Source: Nonlabens sp. Ci31
GTDB taxonomy: Bacteria > Bacteroidota > Bacteroidia > Flavobacteriales > Flavobacteriaceae
Direction of reading: 5' to 3'
NCBI RefSeq assembly: GCF_012974865.1
Contig: NZ_CP043633.1
Span: 1,931,001-1,995,000 of the forward strand
Length of the DNA stretch: 64,000 bases
The position numbers and the translations under genes were made by a program. Positions 53,247-63,738 of this stretch are shown piece by piece. Each line of letters begins with the position of its first letter. Position 1 is the first letter of the stretch. The notes below the pieces were generated by a model. The model did no database searches and was not told the origin of the DNA. It saw only the letters and a list, made by a program, of their open reading frames with translations.

Positions 53247-53274
53247 ATGTACCGCTTTTGTGAAAGCGGTACAT
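53247..53274 (+). promoter_or_regulatory. Hairpin between rpsJ and rplC
   Basis: A perfect 12-bp stem (ATGTACCGCTTT with AAAGCGGTACAT) closed by a TGTG loop in the largest intergenic gap of the ribosomal operon. The centre resembles the GCTTT...AAAGC repeat with a changed core. There is no U-tract immediately after it, so a terminator is unlikely; an RNase site, transcript stabiliser or binding site for a regulatory r-protein are candidates. Confidence 0.6.
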
Positions 53275-53311
53275 TCTAAAAAGTTTTTAAATAACAATTA
53301 ATTAAATAAAT

Positions 53312-53929
53312 ATGTCTGGGTTAATAGGAAGAAAAATCGGAATGACTAGTATTTATGACGAGAATGGTAAGAATATGCCATGTACGATCATAGAGGCGGG
53401 TCCTTGCGTTGTTACCCAAGTCAGAACTGAAGAGGTAGACGGATACGCTGCTTTGCAATTAGGTTTCGATGACAAATCAGACAAGAATGCTTCTAAAGCA
53501 GCTCAAGGGCACTTTAAGAAAGCAGGAACTGGTGTCAAGAGAAAAGTTGCTGAATTCAAACGTTTTGATAAGGAGTACAATTTAGGTGATTCAGTCACCG
53601 TAGATATGTTCACAGAAGGTGAATTTGTCGATGTGGCGGGAACGTCAAAAGGTAAAGGTTTTCAAGGTGTTGTGAAACGTCACGGTTTTGGTGGTGTTGG
53701 ACAAGCGACACATGGTCAACACAACCGTTTAAGAGCTCCTGGTTCTATCGGTGCTGCGTCTTATCCTGCACGTGTATTCAAAGGAATGCGCATGGGTGGT
53801 CAGATGGGTAACGAAAAAGTAAAAGTTCAAAATTTAAGAGTATTAAAAGTTGTTTCTGAAAAGAACCTTTTAGTGGTGAAAGGTTGTATACCTGGACATA
53901 AAAACTCTTATGTAATCGTACAGAAATAA
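53312..53929 (+). CDS. rplC: 50S ribosomal protein L3
   Basis: 205 residues. [17 protein letters not shown] start and the peptidyl-transferase-proximal [20 protein letters not shown] loop are intact. Its stop overlaps the rplD ATG (TAATG). Confidence 0.98.
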   Translation: MSGLIGRKIGMTSIYDENGKNMPCTIIEAGPCVVTQVRTEEVDGYAALQLGFDDKSDKNASKAAQGHFKKAGTGVKRKVAEFKRFDKEYNLGDSVTVDMFTEGEFVDVAGTSKGKGFQGVVKRHGFGGVGQATHGQHNRLRAPGSIGAASYPARVFKGMRMGGQMGNEKVKVQNLRVLKVVSEKNLLVVKGCIPGHKNSYVIVQK

Positions 53930-54558
53930 TGAAGATAGCAGTATTAGATTTAAAAGGAAAAGAAACTGGCCGTCAGGTAGAGTTATCTGATGATATTTTT
54001 GGTATCGAGCCTAGTGAGCATGCTATTTATTTAGATGTGAAGCAGTATTTGGCAAATCAGCGTCAAGGTACACACAAAGCTAAGGCACGTGCAGAGATTA
54101 CAGGAAGTACACGTAAGATAAAGAAGCAAAAAGGAACAGGTACAGCTCGTGCTGGTTCTATCAAGTCTCCTATCTTTAGAGGTGGTGGTCGTATTTTCGG
54201 TCCATTGCCCCGTAGTTATTCATTTAAACTGAATAAAGGACAGAAGAGACTAGCTCGTAGAAGTGCATTAAGCAAAAAGGTTGCTGAAGGTATGTTAACC
54301 GTAGTTGAGAACTTCAATTTTGAGGCACCAAGGACAAAGGATTTTATTGAAGTTTTAGAAGGTTTAGGACTTAATAATAAAAAATCCCTATTTGTGTTGG
54401 GTGGATCAAATAATAATGTATATTTGTCTTCGCGAAATTTGAAGGGCTCTGATGTGATAACAAACTCAGAATTAAGCACTTACAAAATTTTAAATGCTGC
54501 TAACGTAGTACTTTTGGAAGGTTCGCTAGAAGGAATTCAAGAAACTTTAAGTAAATAA
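53929..54558 (+). CDS. rplD: 50S ribosomal protein L4
   Basis: 209 residues. The extended loop around KQKGTGTARAGSIKSPIF and GGGRIFGPLPRSYSF reaches the exit tunnel. In E. coli L4 represses the S10 operon; whether that holds here is unknown. Confidence 0.98.
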   Translation: MKIAVLDLKGKETGRQVELSDDIFGIEPSEHAIYLDVKQYLANQRQGTHKAKARAEITGSTRKIKKQKGTGTARAGSIKSPIFRGGGRIFGPLPRSYSFKLNKGQKRLARRSALSKKVAEGMLTVVENFNFEAPRTKDFIEVLEGLGLNNKKSLFVLGGSNNNVYLSSRNLKGSDVITNSELSTYKILNAANVVLLEGSLEGIQETLSK

Positions 54559-54561
54559 GTT

Positions 54562-54852
54562 ATGAGCATTTTAATAAAACCTATTATTACTGAGAAGGCA
54601 ACTAGAGATAGTGAGCTCCTAAATCGTTACGGTTTTGAAGTGTCTTCCAAGGCTAATAAAGTTCAAATCAAAAAAGAAGTTGAAGCGTCTTATGGGGTAA
54701 CTGTTCTTAAAGTAAGAACGATGAACACTCGTATCAATCGCAATACTAAATATACTAAATCAGGGATTCAAGTTGGTAAAACTAGTGCTCGTAAAAAAGC
54801 ATTTGTACAACTTAAAGATGGTGAAACCATTGATCTTTATAGTAATCTATAA
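54562..54852 (+). CDS. rplW: 50S ribosomal protein L23
   Basis: 96 residues. IIKPIITEKATRDSE start and YGVTVLKVRTMNTR fit L23, which forms the docking site for trigger factor and SRP at the tunnel exit. Follows rplD by 3 bases. Confidence 0.97.
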   Translation: MSILIKPIITEKATRDSELLNRYGFEVSSKANKVQIKKEVEASYGVTVLKVRTMNTRINRNTKYTKSGIQVGKTSARKKAFVQLKDGETIDLYSNL

Positions 54853-54865
54853 TTAAAAGACAATA

Positions 54866-55690
54866 ATGTCAGTAAGAAAATTAAAACCTGTAACTCCTGG
54901 ACAGCGATTTAGAGTTGTAAATGGCTACGACGCCATTACAACTGATAAGCCGGAGAAGAGTTTACTCGCTCCGAAAAAACGTTCAGGTGGTCGTAATGAT
55001 AGTGGTCGTATGACTATGCGTTACAAAGGTGGTGGTCATAAAAGACGCTACCGTATCATCGATTTCAAAAGAAATCATCACGGTGTTCCAGCAACTGTTG
55101 CTAGCATAGAGTACGATCCAAACCGTACCGCTTTTATCGCTCTTGTGAATTATCAGGATGGTGAAAAGCGTTATATCGTAGCACAGAACGGCCTTAAGGT
55201 AGGTCAGAATATCGTGTCTGGTGAAACGGCACTTCCAGAGGTTGGAAATGCTATGAAACTATCGCAAATTCCGTTAGGATCAATCATTAGTTGTATTGAA
55301 TTGCGCCCAGGTCAAGGAGCTACTATTGCTCGTAGTGCTGGTTCTTTTTCCCAGTTGATGGCAAGAGATGGCAAGTACGCTAGGGTTAAAATGCCTTCAG
55401 GAGAAACGAGATTGATTTTGCAAGAATGTCTTGCTACTATAGGTGCTGTTTCTAACAGTGATCACCAATTAGTGGTAGGTGGTAAGGCAGGTAGATCTAG
55501 ATGGTTAGGTAGAAGACCTAGAACTCGTCCAGTAGTGATGAACCCTGTTGATCACCCAATGGGTGGTGGAGAAGGTAAGTCTTCTGGAGGTCATCCAAGA
55601 TCTCGTAATGGTATTCCTGCTAAAGGATATCGTACACGCGACAAGAATAAAGCAAGTACTCAATATATAATAGAACGTAGAAAGAAATAA
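54866..55690 (+). CDS. rplB: 50S ribosomal protein L2
   Basis: 274 residues. [20 protein letters not shown] and the C-terminal [20 protein letters not shown], with the histidine near the peptidyl transferase centre, are intact. Confidence 0.98.
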   Translation: MSVRKLKPVTPGQRFRVVNGYDAITTDKPEKSLLAPKKRSGGRNDSGRMTMRYKGGGHKRRYRIIDFKRNHHGVPATVASIEYDPNRTAFIALVNYQDGEKRYIVAQNGLKVGQNIVSGETALPEVGNAMKLSQIPLGSIISCIELRPGQGATIARSAGSFSQLMARDGKYARVKMPSGETRLILQECLATIGAVSNSDHQLVVGGKAGRSRWLGRRPRTRPVVMNPVDHPMGGGEGKSSGGHPRSRNGIPAKGYRTRDKNKASTQYIIERRKK

Positions 55691-55693
55691 ATT

Positions 55694-55972
55694 ATGGCTC
55701 GTTCACTTAAAAAAGGACCTTACGTATTTCATAAACTTGAATCTAAGGTGGCTCAAAACATTGAGTCGGGAAAGAAAACTGTTATCAAAACTTGGTCACG
55801 TGCATCTATGATCACACCAGATTTTGTTGGTCAAACAATTGCTGTTCATAATGGACGTCAGTTTGTTCCTGTGTTTGTTACAGAAAACATGGTTGGACAC
55901 AAACTTGGTGAATTTTCACCTACTAGATCCTATAGGGGTCATGGTGGTGCAAAGAACAAAGGTAAAAAATAA
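55694..55972 (+). CDS. rpsS: 30S ribosomal protein S19
   Basis: 92 residues. [19 protein letters not shown] and [16 protein letters not shown] are standard. Adjacent to rplB with a 3-base gap. Confidence 0.98.
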   Translation: MARSLKKGPYVFHKLESKVAQNIESGKKTVIKTWSRASMITPDFVGQTIAVHNGRQFVPVFVTENMVGHKLGEFSPTRSYRGHGGAKNKGKK

Positions 55973-55980
55973 GCTAAGCT

Positions 55981-56391
55981 ATGGGAGTTCGTAAACGACA
56001 AACGGCTGAAAGGCTAAAAGAAGAGAGAAGTAAAATTGCTTTTGCAAAGCTTAATAATTGCCCTACTTCACCTCGTAAAATGAGATTAGTGGCTGATATA
56101 ATCAGAGGAAAAAAAGTGGAGGATGCTTTAAACATTCTTAAGTTTTCTTCCAAAGAAGCTGCTAGAAGATTGGACAAGCTTGTGCTTAGTGCTGTTGCAA
56201 ATTGGCAGGCTAAGAATGAAGATGCTGATGTAGCTGAAGCCGGTCTTATTATCAAAGAGATAAGAGTTGACGGTGGTGCAATGTTAAAAAGGTTGCGTCC
56301 TGCTCCACAGGGTAGAGCGCATAGAATAAGAAAAAGATCAAACCATGTTACTCTTGTGTTAGGTCAAACTAATACCGTAGAGGCTAACTAA
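55981..56391 (+). CDS. rplV: 50S ribosomal protein L22
   Basis: 136 residues, a little longer at the N-terminus than E. coli L22 (110). Core [24 protein letters not shown] and the beta-hairpin [21 protein letters not shown] are clear. Confidence 0.97.
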   Translation: MGVRKRQTAERLKEERSKIAFAKLNNCPTSPRKMRLVADIIRGKKVEDALNILKFSSKEAARRLDKLVLSAVANWQAKNEDADVAEAGLIIKEIRVDGGAMLKRLRPAPQGRAHRIRKRSNHVTLVLGQTNTVEAN

Positions 56392-56398
56392 AATATTT

Positions 56399-57136
56399 AT
56401 GGGACAGAAAACAAATCCAATAGGAAATCGTTTAGGTATCATCCGCGGATGGGAATCTAACTGGTATGGTGGAAATGACTATGGAGATAAGTTAGCAGAG
56501 GATGATAAAATACGTAAGTATATTCATGCTCGTTTATCAAAGGCAAGCGTATCTCGCATTATCATTGAGCGCACTTTGAAACTGGTTACGGTTACTATTA
56601 CAACTGCTAGACCTGGTATTATTATCGGTAAAGGTGGTTCTGAAGTAGATCGTTTAAAAGAAGAATTGAAAAAAATATCTGGTAAGGATGTTCAAATCAA
56701 TATTCATGAGATCAAGAGACCTGAATTAGATGCTCATTTAGTTGGCTCTAGTATTGCAAGACAAATTGAAAACCGTATCTCCTATAGACGCGCTATCAAA
56801 ATGGCTATTGCAGCTGCTATGAGAATGAATGCTGAGGGTATCAAAGTTCAAATCTCCGGTAGATTAAATGGTGCGGAGATGGCAAGATCTGAATATTTTA
56901 AAGATGGTCGTATACCGCTTTCTACTTTTCGTGCTGACATAGACTATGCATTAGTTGAGTCACACACTACTTATGGTAGAATAGGAGTGAAGGTCTGGAT
57001 TATGAAAGGTGAGGTTTATGGTAAACGTGATCTTTCTCCTCTAGTAGGACTTGCAAAGAAACAACAAGGAAATAAAGGTGGTGGTGCTAACCCTCGTGGT
57101 GGTAGTAGTCGTCGTCGTCGAAATAATAATAGCTAG
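56399..57136 (+). CDS. rpsC: 30S ribosomal protein S3
   Basis: 245 residues. [19 protein letters not shown] start, KH domain [15 protein letters not shown], and a positively charged, Gly/Arg-rich low-complexity C-terminus (about 220-245) typical of Bacteroidetes S3. Confidence 0.98.
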   Translation: MGQKTNPIGNRLGIIRGWESNWYGGNDYGDKLAEDDKIRKYIHARLSKASVSRIIIERTLKLVTVTITTARPGIIIGKGGSEVDRLKEELKKISGKDVQINIHEIKRPELDAHLVGSSIARQIENRISYRRAIKMAIAAAMRMNAEGIKVQISGRLNGAEMARSEYFKDGRIPLSTFRADIDYALVESHTTYGRIGVKVWIMKGEVYGKRDLSPLVGLAKKQQGNKGGGANPRGGSSRRRRNNNS

Positions 57137-57138
57137 AA

Positions 57139-57558
57139 ATGTTACAACCTAGAAAAACAAAATTTAGAAAACAGCAAAAGGGTCGCATGAAAGGTGATTC
57201 TGGACGTGGTAACCAGCTAGCCTACGGGACTTTTGGAATTAAATCGTTAGATACTAATTTCATCAACTCCAGGCAAATTGAGGCAGCACGTATTGCGGCG
57301 ACTCGATTTATGAAGAGAGAAGGTTCTTTGTGGATTAAAATATTTCCGGACAAGCCTATTACTAAGAAGCCTCTCGAGGTTCGTATGGGTAAAGGTAAGG
57401 GTAATGTTGAGTATTGGGCAGCGGTTGTTAAACCAGGTAGAATTCTTTTTGAAATTTCTGGTGTACCTCAAGCTGTTGCGCAAGAGGCGTTACGTCTGGC
57501 AGCACAAAAATTACCAGTTAAAACTAAATTCATAGTCGCTCGCGATTATCAAGAATAG
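57139..57558 (+). CDS. rplP: 50S ribosomal protein L16
   Basis: 139 residues. [19 protein letters not shown] start and the [24 protein letters not shown] block fit L16 at the A-site region. Confidence 0.98.
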   Translation: MLQPRKTKFRKQQKGRMKGDSGRGNQLAYGTFGIKSLDTNFINSRQIEAARIAATRFMKREGSLWIKIFPDKPITKKPLEVRMGKGKGNVEYWAAVVKPGRILFEISGVPQAVAQEALRLAAQKLPVKTKFIVARDYQE

Positions 57559-57567
57559 ATTTGAGTC

Positions 57568-57750
57568 ATGAAACAATCAGAAGTTAAAGGATATTCCCAA
57601 GAGGAATTAAAAGACAAACTTGTGGAATCACAAGTTGCTTACGGAGATTTAAAGAGAACTCATAGTATGTCACCATTAGATAATCCTACACAGATTACTA
57701 AATTGCGTAAGACTATTGCGAGAATCAAGACGGCGATCAATAATAAATAG
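57568..57750 (+). CDS. rpmC: 50S ribosomal protein L29
   Basis: 60 residues. [18 protein letters not shown] and the second helix with [17 protein letters not shown] are typical. Confidence 0.97.
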   Translation: MKQSEVKGYSQEELKDKLVESQVAYGDLKRTHSMSPLDNPTQITKLRKTIARIKTAINNK

Positions 57751-57757
57751 TGTGACT

Positions 57758-58015
57758 ATGGAGACTAGAAATTTAAGAAAAGAACGTGTAGGAGTTGTTA
57801 AGAGTAACAAAATGGATAAAAGCATTGTGGTTACTGAAGTCAAAAGACAAAAGCACCCTATGTATGGAAAGTTTGTTCTGAAGACAAAAAAATATGTTGC
57901 TCATGATGAAAAGAATGAGTGCAATGAAGGCGATACTGTACGTATTATGGAGACTCGTCCTTTAAGTAAGTCTAAGAATTGGAGATTAGTAGAAATATTA
58001 GAAAGAGCTAAGTAA
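57758..58015 (+). CDS. rpsQ: 30S ribosomal protein S17
   Basis: 85 residues from [14 protein letters not shown]. The frame is open upstream to 57716 but that part overlaps rpmC and lacks S17 character, so the ATG at 57758 is taken. [20 protein letters not shown] is the S17 signature. Its stop overlaps the rplN start (TAATG). Confidence 0.97.
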   Translation: METRNLRKERVGVVKSNKMDKSIVVTEVKRQKHPMYGKFVLKTKKYVAHDEKNECNEGDTVRIMETRPLSKSKNWRLVEILERAK

Positions 58016-58383
58016 TGGTACAACAAGAATCTAGATTAAAAGTAGCTGACAATACTGGTGCAAAGGAAGTTCTTTGTATACGTGTATTGGGCGGTACTAA
58101 AAGGAGATATGCTTCCGTAGGAGACAAAATTGTTGTTTCTGTTAAGGAGTCTACTCCGAATGGTAATATAAAGAAGGGTGCAGTTTCAACTGCAGTTGTT
58201 GTACGTACTAAGAAAGAGGTAAGGAGACCAGATGGTTCTTACATCCGTTTTGACGACAATGCTTGTGTTTTATTAAACCCAACTTCTGACATGAGAGGTA
58301 CTCGTGTTTTTGGACCAGTTGCACGTGAATTACGTGACCGACAGTTCATGAAAATTGTTTCACTCGCTCCAGAAGTTCTATAA
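58015..58383 (+). CDS. rplN: 50S ribosomal protein L14
   Basis: 122 residues. [19 protein letters not shown] and the [14 protein letters not shown] region, the docking face for RsfS, are intact. RsfS is encoded at 27025-27396 in the same window. Confidence 0.98.
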   Translation: MVQQESRLKVADNTGAKEVLCIRVLGGTKRRYASVGDKIVVSVKESTPNGNIKKGAVSTAVVVRTKKEVRRPDGSYIRFDDNACVLLNPTSDMRGTRVFGPVARELRDRQFMKIVSLAPEVL

Positions 58384-58392
58384 TAAAAAATT

Positions 58393-58704
58393 ATGGCAAA
58401 GTTAAAAATTAAAACAGGGGATACGGTTAGAGTTATTGCTGGAGAACATAAAGGTTCTGAAGGTAAGATATCTAAGGTGTTTATTGTAAAAAATAAAGCA
58501 ATCGTTGAAGGTGTTAATATGGTTTCTAAACATGAGAAGCCTAGTGCAACAAATCCTCAAGGAGGAATAAAAGAAAAAGAAGCTGCGTTACATGTTTCAA
58601 ACCTTTCCTTAATAGATAAGAACGGTAAGAATACCAAAATTGGTTACGAATCAAAAGATGGTAAAAATGTACGTATTGCTAAAACAACTAAAGAAGTTAT
58701 ATAA
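58393..58704 (+). CDS. rplX: 50S ribosomal protein L24
   Basis: 103 residues. KOW motif [17 protein letters not shown], then the [18 protein letters not shown] stretch, as expected for L24. Confidence 0.97.
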   Translation: MAKLKIKTGDTVRVIAGEHKGSEGKISKVFIVKNKAIVEGVNMVSKHEKPSATNPQGGIKEKEAALHVSNLSLIDKNGKNTKIGYESKDGKNVRIAKTTKEVI

Positions 58705-58706
58705 TC

Positions 58707-59258
58707 ATGTCGTATTTACCAAGACTTAAAGGAGAATATAGAGAGCGTATTGCTGGGGCTTTACAGACAGAGTTTTCATACAAAAACGTTATGGAAATTC
58801 CTAAGCTACAGAAAATAGTGCTTAGCCGGGGAGTAGGTGGAGCTGTTGCTGACAAAAAATTGATTGATTATGCTCTAGAGGAGTTTACAACAATCACTGG
58901 TCAAAAAGCCGTTGCTACCCTTTCAAAAAAGGATGTTGCTTCGTTTAAACTACGTAAAGGAATGCCTATTGGTGTTAAAGTTACGTTGCGTGGTGATCGT
59001 ATGTATGAGTTTTTAGATCGTTTCGTAACTGTTGCTCTTCCGAGAGTAAGAGATTTCCAAGGAATAAAAGCAGATGGATTTGATGGTAGAGGTAATTATA
59101 ACTTAGGTATTACTGAGCAAATTATCTTTCCTGAAATTAATATAGATAAGGTAAACAAAATCTCTGGTATGGATATTACATTTGTAACCAGTGCTGATAC
59201 TGATAAAGAAGCAAAATCGCTTCTTGCAGAATTAGGCTTACCTTTTAAAAAGAACTAA
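58707..59258 (+). CDS. rplE: 50S ribosomal protein L5
   Basis: 183 residues. [33 protein letters not shown] and [17 protein letters not shown] fit L5, which contacts 5S rRNA. 2 bases after rplX. Confidence 0.98.
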   Translation: MSYLPRLKGEYRERIAGALQTEFSYKNVMEIPKLQKIVLSRGVGGAVADKKLIDYALEEFTTITGQKAVATLSKKDVASFKLRKGMPIGVKVTLRGDRMYEFLDRFVTVALPRVRDFQGIKADGFDGRGNYNLGITEQIIFPEINIDKVNKISGMDITFVTSADTDKEAKSLLAELGLPFKKN

Positions 59259-59264
59259 TTAGAG

Positions 59265-59534
59265 ATGGCAAAAGAATCAATGAAAGCGCGTGAGCGCAAG
59301 CGTCAAGCACTAGTGGATAAATATGCCGCTAAGAGAAAAGCTTTAAAAGAAGCAGGTGACTATGAAGAGTTGCAAAAGCTTCCAAAAAATGCTTCTCCCG
59401 TTCGTTTACACAATCGGTGTAAGTTAACTGGTCGACCTAAGGGTTATATGAGACAATTTGGTGTTTCTCGTGTAATGTTTAGACAAATGGCTAATCAAGG
59501 TTTAATTCCTGGCGTTAAAAAGGCTAGTTGGTAA
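59265..59534 (+). CDS. rpsN: 30S ribosomal protein S14, zinc-free form
   Basis: 89 residues. Only one Cys ([11 protein letters not shown]) remains where the zinc form has a CxxC pair set, so this is the longer C- type that needs no zinc. RKFGVSR-like [15 protein letters not shown] is standard. Confidence 0.97.
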   Translation: MAKESMKARERKRQALVDKYAAKRKALKEAGDYEELQKLPKNASPVRLHNRCKLTGRPKGYMRQFGVSRVMFRQMANQGLIPGVKKASW

Positions 59535-59552
59535 TAGCTTAAAGATATAATT

Positions 59553-59951
59553 ATGAATACAGATCCAATCGCAGATTATCTTACTAGAATAAGGAACGCC
59601 GTTAGAGCAAATCACAGAGTTGTTGATATTCCTGCATCTAAAGTAAAAAAAGAAATAACTAAGATCCTATTTGATCAAGGTTATATTCTAAGTTATAAGT
59701 TTGAAGATACTTCAGCTCAACAAAATATAAAGATCGCTTTAAAGTACGATCGGGACACTAAGGAATCTGTCATTAAAGATTTACAGCGTCTATCTAAGCC
59801 TGGTTTACGTAAGTATTCTGGTGCTACTGAGTTGCCACGTGTTCTTAATGGTCTTGGGATCGCTATCATTTCTACCTCTAGAGGTGTTATGACCGATAAG
59901 CAAGCTCGTTCAGAAAATGTTGGTGGAGAAGTCCTTTGTTACGTTTATTAA
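59553..59951 (+). CDS. rpsH: 30S ribosomal protein S8
   Basis: 132 residues. [21 protein letters not shown] and the C-terminal [20 protein letters not shown] are S8 hallmarks. S8 is the spc-operon repressor in E. coli. Confidence 0.98.
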   Translation: MNTDPIADYLTRIRNAVRANHRVVDIPASKVKKEITKILFDQGYILSYKFEDTSAQQNIKIALKYDRDTKESVIKDLQRLSKPGLRKYSGATELPRVLNGLGIAIISTSRGVMTDKQARSENVGGEVLCYVY

Positions 59952-59960
59952 TATACAGTT

Positions 59961-60503
59961 ATGTCTAGAATAGGAAAGAATCCGGTGGCTATACCTGCTG
60001 GTGTATCGGTAAAAGTTGAAAATAAGGAAATCATCGTGGAAGGTAAGCTTGGAAAGTTAGTTCAATCTTACGCCGATGTTAGTATAGAAGTTGACGGGGA
60101 GCATGTTATTGTGAGTCGTCCTTCAGATGCCAAAGATCACAGAGCTAAACACGGTCTTTACAGGTCGTTGATAGATAATATGGTTCATGGTGTTTCTACT
60201 GGATGGTCCAAACATTTGGAGCTTGTAGGTGTTGGTTATAGAGCATCTAATCAAGGTCAAAAGTTAGACTTAGCATTGGGATTTTCACATAACATCGTTT
60301 TGAACATTGCACCTGAGGTGCAGATTGAAACGGTTTCTGAAAAAGGTAAAAATCCTGTCATTAAATTGACTTCCTTTGATAAGCAATTGGTTGGTCAGGT
60401 AGCCGCTAAGATTAGAGGTTTCCGCCCACCAGAGCCTTATAAGGGTAAAGGTGTTAAGTTTGTAGGAGAAATAATTAGAAGAAAAGCTGGTAAATCAGCA
60501 TAA
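59961..60503 (+). CDS. rplF: 50S ribosomal protein L6
   Basis: 180 residues with two L6 folds. MSRIGKNPVAIPAGV start and PEPYKGKGVKFVGEIIRRKAGKSA end are typical. Confidence 0.98.
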   Translation: MSRIGKNPVAIPAGVSVKVENKEIIVEGKLGKLVQSYADVSIEVDGEHVIVSRPSDAKDHRAKHGLYRSLIDNMVHGVSTGWSKHLELVGVGYRASNQGQKLDLALGFSHNIVLNIAPEVQIETVSEKGKNPVIKLTSFDKQLVGQVAAKIRGFRPPEPYKGKGVKFVGEIIRRKAGKSA

Positions 60504-60515
60504 TTTATATTTATT

Positions 60516-60863
60516 ATGGCAATTTCAAAGTCAGCGAGAAGAATAAAAATCCGTAAGCGTATTCGTAAAACGGTAAATGGTACGGCTAGCCGTCCTAGAT
60601 TATCTGTTTTTAGAAGTAATAAAGAGATTTATGCTCAGGTAATTAACGATGTAGATGGAGTGACCATCGCATCAGCCTCATCACGTGAGCTTAAATCTAA
60701 TAGTCCTAAAGCAGAAGCTGCCAAAGAAGTTGGTAAAGTTTTAGCTGAAAAGGCTAAAGCTGCTGGTGTTGAAACTGTTTCTTTTGATAGAGGTGGTTAT
60801 TTGTACCACGGTCGTGTTCTTTCTCTTGCAGAGGGAGCTCGTGAAGGAGGTCTTAAATTTTAA
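60516..60863 (+). CDS. rplR: 50S ribosomal protein L18
   Basis: 115 residues. [27 protein letters not shown] and [12 protein letters not shown], the 5S rRNA-binding protein signature. Confidence 0.98.
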   Translation: MAISKSARRIKIRKRIRKTVNGTASRPRLSVFRSNKEIYAQVINDVDGVTIASASSRELKSNSPKAEAAKEVGKVLAEKAKAAGVETVSFDRGGYLYHGRVLSLAEGAREGGLKF

Positions 60864-60881
60864 TCTGAAACATTTAATATA

Positions 60882-61406
60882 ATGTACCAAAAATATAAAA
60901 ATGTAGAAACGGTGAAGCCAAGTGGTCTTGAGCTTAAGGATCGTTTAGTAGGTGTTCAACGTGTTACCAAGGTAACAAAAGGTGGTCGTGCATTCGGTTT
61001 CTCAGCAATAGTTGTTATTGGTGATGAAAATGGTGTCGTAGGTCATGGTTTAGGTAAGTCTAAAGAAGTTTCTGAGGCTATATCTAAGTCTGTTGAGGAC
61101 GCTAAGAAAAACCTAGTTCGTATACCATTGAGAAAAGGAACTATTCCTCACGAGCAAAAAGGTAAGTTTGGTGGCGCAAGAGTTTTATTGATGCCAGCTT
61201 CAGCCGGTACCGGTGTTATTGCTGGTGGAGCTATTAGAGCGGTTCTTGAGGCTGTTGGTGTTCACGATGTACTTAGTAAGAACCAAGGTTCTTCAAATCC
61301 TCATAACGTAGTGAAGGCTACTTTTGATGCACTATTGCAATTGCGTAATGCAGAAACAGTGGCAAAGCAACGAGGTATTTCATTAGATAAAGTTTTTAAC
61401 GGATAA
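60882..61406 (+). CDS. rpsE: 30S ribosomal protein S5
   Basis: 174 residues. The double-stranded RNA-binding part ([20 protein letters not shown]) and the RNase P-like fold with [21 protein letters not shown] are intact. Confidence 0.98.
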   Translation: MYQKYKNVETVKPSGLELKDRLVGVQRVTKVTKGGRAFGFSAIVVIGDENGVVGHGLGKSKEVSEAISKSVEDAKKNLVRIPLRKGTIPHEQKGKFGGARVLLMPASAGTGVIAGGAIRAVLEAVGVHDVLSKNQGSSNPHNVVKATFDALLQLRNAETVAKQRGISLDKVFNG

Positions 61407-61414
61407 TCATTGTC

Positions 61415-61594
61415 ATGGCTATATTAAAGGTAAAGAAAGTACGTAGTGCCATCAATAGGACGGCAAGACAAAAAAGAACACTAGAATCTCTAGGTTTAAG
61501 AAAAATGAATCAAGTTGTAGAGCATGAAGATACTTCGGCGATACAAGGTATGATCGCTAAAGTTCAACATTTAGTCTCTGTAGAGAAGGCTTAA
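61415..61594 (+). CDS. rpmD: 50S ribosomal protein L30
   Basis: 59 residues, start ATG at 61415 (MAILKVKKVRSAINRT), stop at 61592-61594. LESLGLRKMNQVVEHED is the L30 core motif. Between rpsE and rplO as in most bacteria. Confidence 0.96.
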   Translation: MAILKVKKVRSAINRTARQKRTLESLGLRKMNQVVEHEDTSAIQGMIAKVQHLVSVEKA

Positions 61595-61605
61595 AAAATA
61601 TTAAA

Positions 61606-62058
61606 ATGGGTTTACACAATTTAAAACCAGCTGAAGGTTCCGTGAAAAATGCTGCCAAGATTATTGGTCGTGGTCAGGGATCTGGAAAAGGTGGTACTGC
61701 TACTCGTGGTCACAAGGGAGCAAAATCTAGATCAGGTTATTCTAAGAAAGTAGGTTTCGAAGGGGGTCAAATGCCACTGCAACGTCGTGTTCCTAAGTTT
61801 GGTTTTACCAATATTAATAGAAAGGAATATGCCGGTGTTAATCTTGATGTAATTCAGGCTTATTACGACGCGGGGCGTTTTACAGATACCATTTCCATTC
61901 AAGATCTTATATCTGAAAGATTGGTTACTAAAAACGACTTGGTTAAAGTATTGGGTCGCGGTGATATCAAAGCATCGATTACTATATCAGCACACAAATT
62001 CACTGCAACTGCTAAGGCTGCTATTGAAAAAGTAGGTGGACAAGCACAAACAGTTTAA
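61606..62058 (+). CDS. rplO: 50S ribosomal protein L15
   Basis: 150 residues. N-terminal Gly/Lys-rich extension (GRGQGSGKGGTATRGHKGAKS) and GFEGGQMPLQRRVPKFGF, both typical. Confidence 0.97.
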   Translation: MGLHNLKPAEGSVKNAAKIIGRGQGSGKGGTATRGHKGAKSRSGYSKKVGFEGGQMPLQRRVPKFGFTNINRKEYAGVNLDVIQAYYDAGRFTDTISIQDLISERLVTKNDLVKVLGRGDIKASITISAHKFTATAKAAIEKVGGQAQTV

Positions 62059-62067
62059 TTTTTCTAG

Positions 62068-63402
62068 ATGAAGTTAATTGAAAATTTAAAAAATATCTGG
62101 AAGATAGAAGAACTAAGGGATCGTATTATAATGACCTTTAGCTTGCTACTTGTTTATAGATTTGGTGCTCAAATTACCTTACCTGGTATTGATTCAACTC
62201 AATTAGTAGGTTTAGCCTCTAATTTCAAAGATGGGATAGGAGGTATTCTTAATGCCTTTACAGGTGGAGCTTTCGCAAAGGCGTCGGTTTTTGCTTTGGG
62301 TATTATGCCTTATATCTCAGCCAGTATTGTTGTTCAATTAATGGGTATTGCTATTCCTTATTTACAAAAGCTTCAAAAAGAAGGTGAGTCAGGAAGGAAA
62401 AAAATTAACCAAATTACCAGATGGCTTACCATAGGTATTTGTCTTATACAAGCTCCTAGTTATATGCTTTCATTGAGTTCACTAGGTGTTCCTGATTCAG
62501 CATTTATGATGCAAGATCAACAAACCTTATTTTTAGTCTTAAGTACTATAATTTTGGTCACTGGTTGTGTGTTTGCTATGTGGCTTGGTGAAAAAATAAC
62601 CGATAAAGGTATTGGGAACGGTATATCGTTGTTAATAATGGTAGGTATTATTGCTACGCTGCCTCAAGCATTTATTCAAGAAGTTGGTTCTCGTATAGAC
62701 GGCGTAGGAAGTTGGTTCCTTATTATCGTAGAGGTTGTTATTTGGCTCTTAATCATTGCAGCTTGTATTATGCTGGTTATGGGAGTAAGAAAAATACCGG
62801 TTCAATACGCTCGAAGATCAGCGACTGGCGGGTATGAGAAAAATGTTTTCGGATCTCGTCAATATATTCCGTTAAAGTTAAACGCTTCTGGGGTAATGCC
62901 TATTATCTTTGCGCAAGCAATAATGTTTGTTCCTTCGGCAATAGGTCAAATGGATGCGTCGTGGGCAAAGTCAATTGGAACAGCGTACAGTGATATATTT
63001 GGTTTTTGGTACAACCTTACTTTTGCCTTACTAATAATTGTATTTACATACTTTTATACGGCAATAACGGTACCGACTAATAAAATGGCTGATGATTTGA
63101 AGCGCAATGGTGGTTTTATACCTGGTATACGTCCAGGGACTGAAACGTCAGAGTATTTAGATCGTATCATGTCTCAAATCACATTGCCTGGTTCTTTGTT
63201 TTTGGCCGCAGTGGCTATTTTTCCAGCAGTTATTTCATTAATGGGAGTTACCCAGTCATGGGCTTTGTTCTATGGGGGTACGTCTTTATTAATTATGGTA
63301 GGTGTCGCAATAGATACGATGCAACAAATAAACTCTTATCTTCTTAATCGTCATTATGACGGTTTGATAAAGACTGGTAAGAATAGAAAAGCAGTAGCAT
63401 AA
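62068..63402 (+). CDS. secY: Preprotein translocase subunit SecY
   Basis: Channel subunit of the Sec translocon in the inner membrane. 444 residues with ten membrane segments. Cytosolic loop [10 protein letters not shown] and the C-terminal [16 protein letters not shown] are the expected ribosome- and SecA-contacting parts; the plug and pore ring region around [19 protein letters not shown] is intact. Its stop overlaps the infA start (TAATG). Confidence 0.98.
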   Translation: MKLIENLKNIWKIEELRDRIIMTFSLLLVYRFGAQITLPGIDSTQLVGLASNFKDGIGGILNAFTGGAFAKASVFALGIMPYISASIVVQLMGIAIPYLQKLQKEGESGRKKINQITRWLTIGICLIQAPSYMLSLSSLGVPDSAFMMQDQQTLFLVLSTIILVTGCVFAMWLGEKITDKGIGNGISLLIMVGIIATLPQAFIQEVGSRIDGVGSWFLIIVEVVIWLLIIAACIMLVMGVRKIPVQYARRSATGGYEKNVFGSRQYIPLKLNASGVMPIIFAQAIMFVPSAIGQMDASWAKSIGTAYSDIFGFWYNLTFALLIIVFTYFYTAITVPTNKMADDLKRNGGFIPGIRPGTETSEYLDRIMSQITLPGSLFLAAVAIFPAVISLMGVTQSWALFYGGTSLLIMVGVAIDTMQQINSYLLNRHYDGLIKTGKNRKAVA

Positions 63403-63617
63403 TGGCAAAACAATCAGCAATAGAACAAGATGGTTCCATTATAGAAGCGCTCTCAAACGCTATGTTTAGAGTGGAGTTGGAGAATGGACATATTGTAACT
63501 GCGCATATATCAGGTAAGATGCGTATGCACTATATAAAATTATTACCTGGAGATAAAGTAAAATTAGAAATGAGTCCTTACGATTTATCGAAAGCAAGGA
63601 TCACTTATAGATACTAA
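63402..63617 (+). CDS. infA: Translation initiation factor IF-1
   Basis: 71 residues, one OB fold. [17 protein letters not shown] and [26 protein letters not shown] are standard. Translation is likely coupled to secY. Confidence 0.98.
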   Translation: MAKQSAIEQDGSIIEALSNAMFRVELENGHIVTAHISGKMRMHYIKLLPGDKVKLEMSPYDLSKARITYRY

Positions 63618-63618
63618 T

Positions 63619-63735
63619 ATGAAAGTAAGAGCGTCAATTAAAAAGAGAAGTGCTGACTGTAAGATAGTTCGTCGTAAAGGGCGTCTATACGTCATTAACA
63701 AAAAGAATCCTAAATTTAAACAAAGACAAGGTTAA
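63619..63735 (+). CDS. rpmJ: 50S ribosomal protein L36, zinc-free form
   Basis: 38 residues, [20 protein letters not shown] through to KQRQG. The zinc ribbon normally has three Cys and one His; only Cys14 is left, so this is the zinc-independent C- type. It lies one base after infA and 3 bases before rpsM. Confidence 0.96.
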   Translation: MKVRASIKKRSADCKIVRRKGRLYVINKKNPKFKQRQG

Positions 63736-63738
63736 GCT

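Noticed and set aside
54426..54440. CTTCGCGAAATTT in rplD as a repeat copy
   Set aside because: Only the 8-base centre is shared and the arms do not pair.
62268..62285. GCTTTCGCAAAGGCG in secY as another palindromic repeat copy
   Set aside because: It matches one arm only, and the amino acids (AFAKASV) are the family sequence of SecY, so protein constraint explains it.
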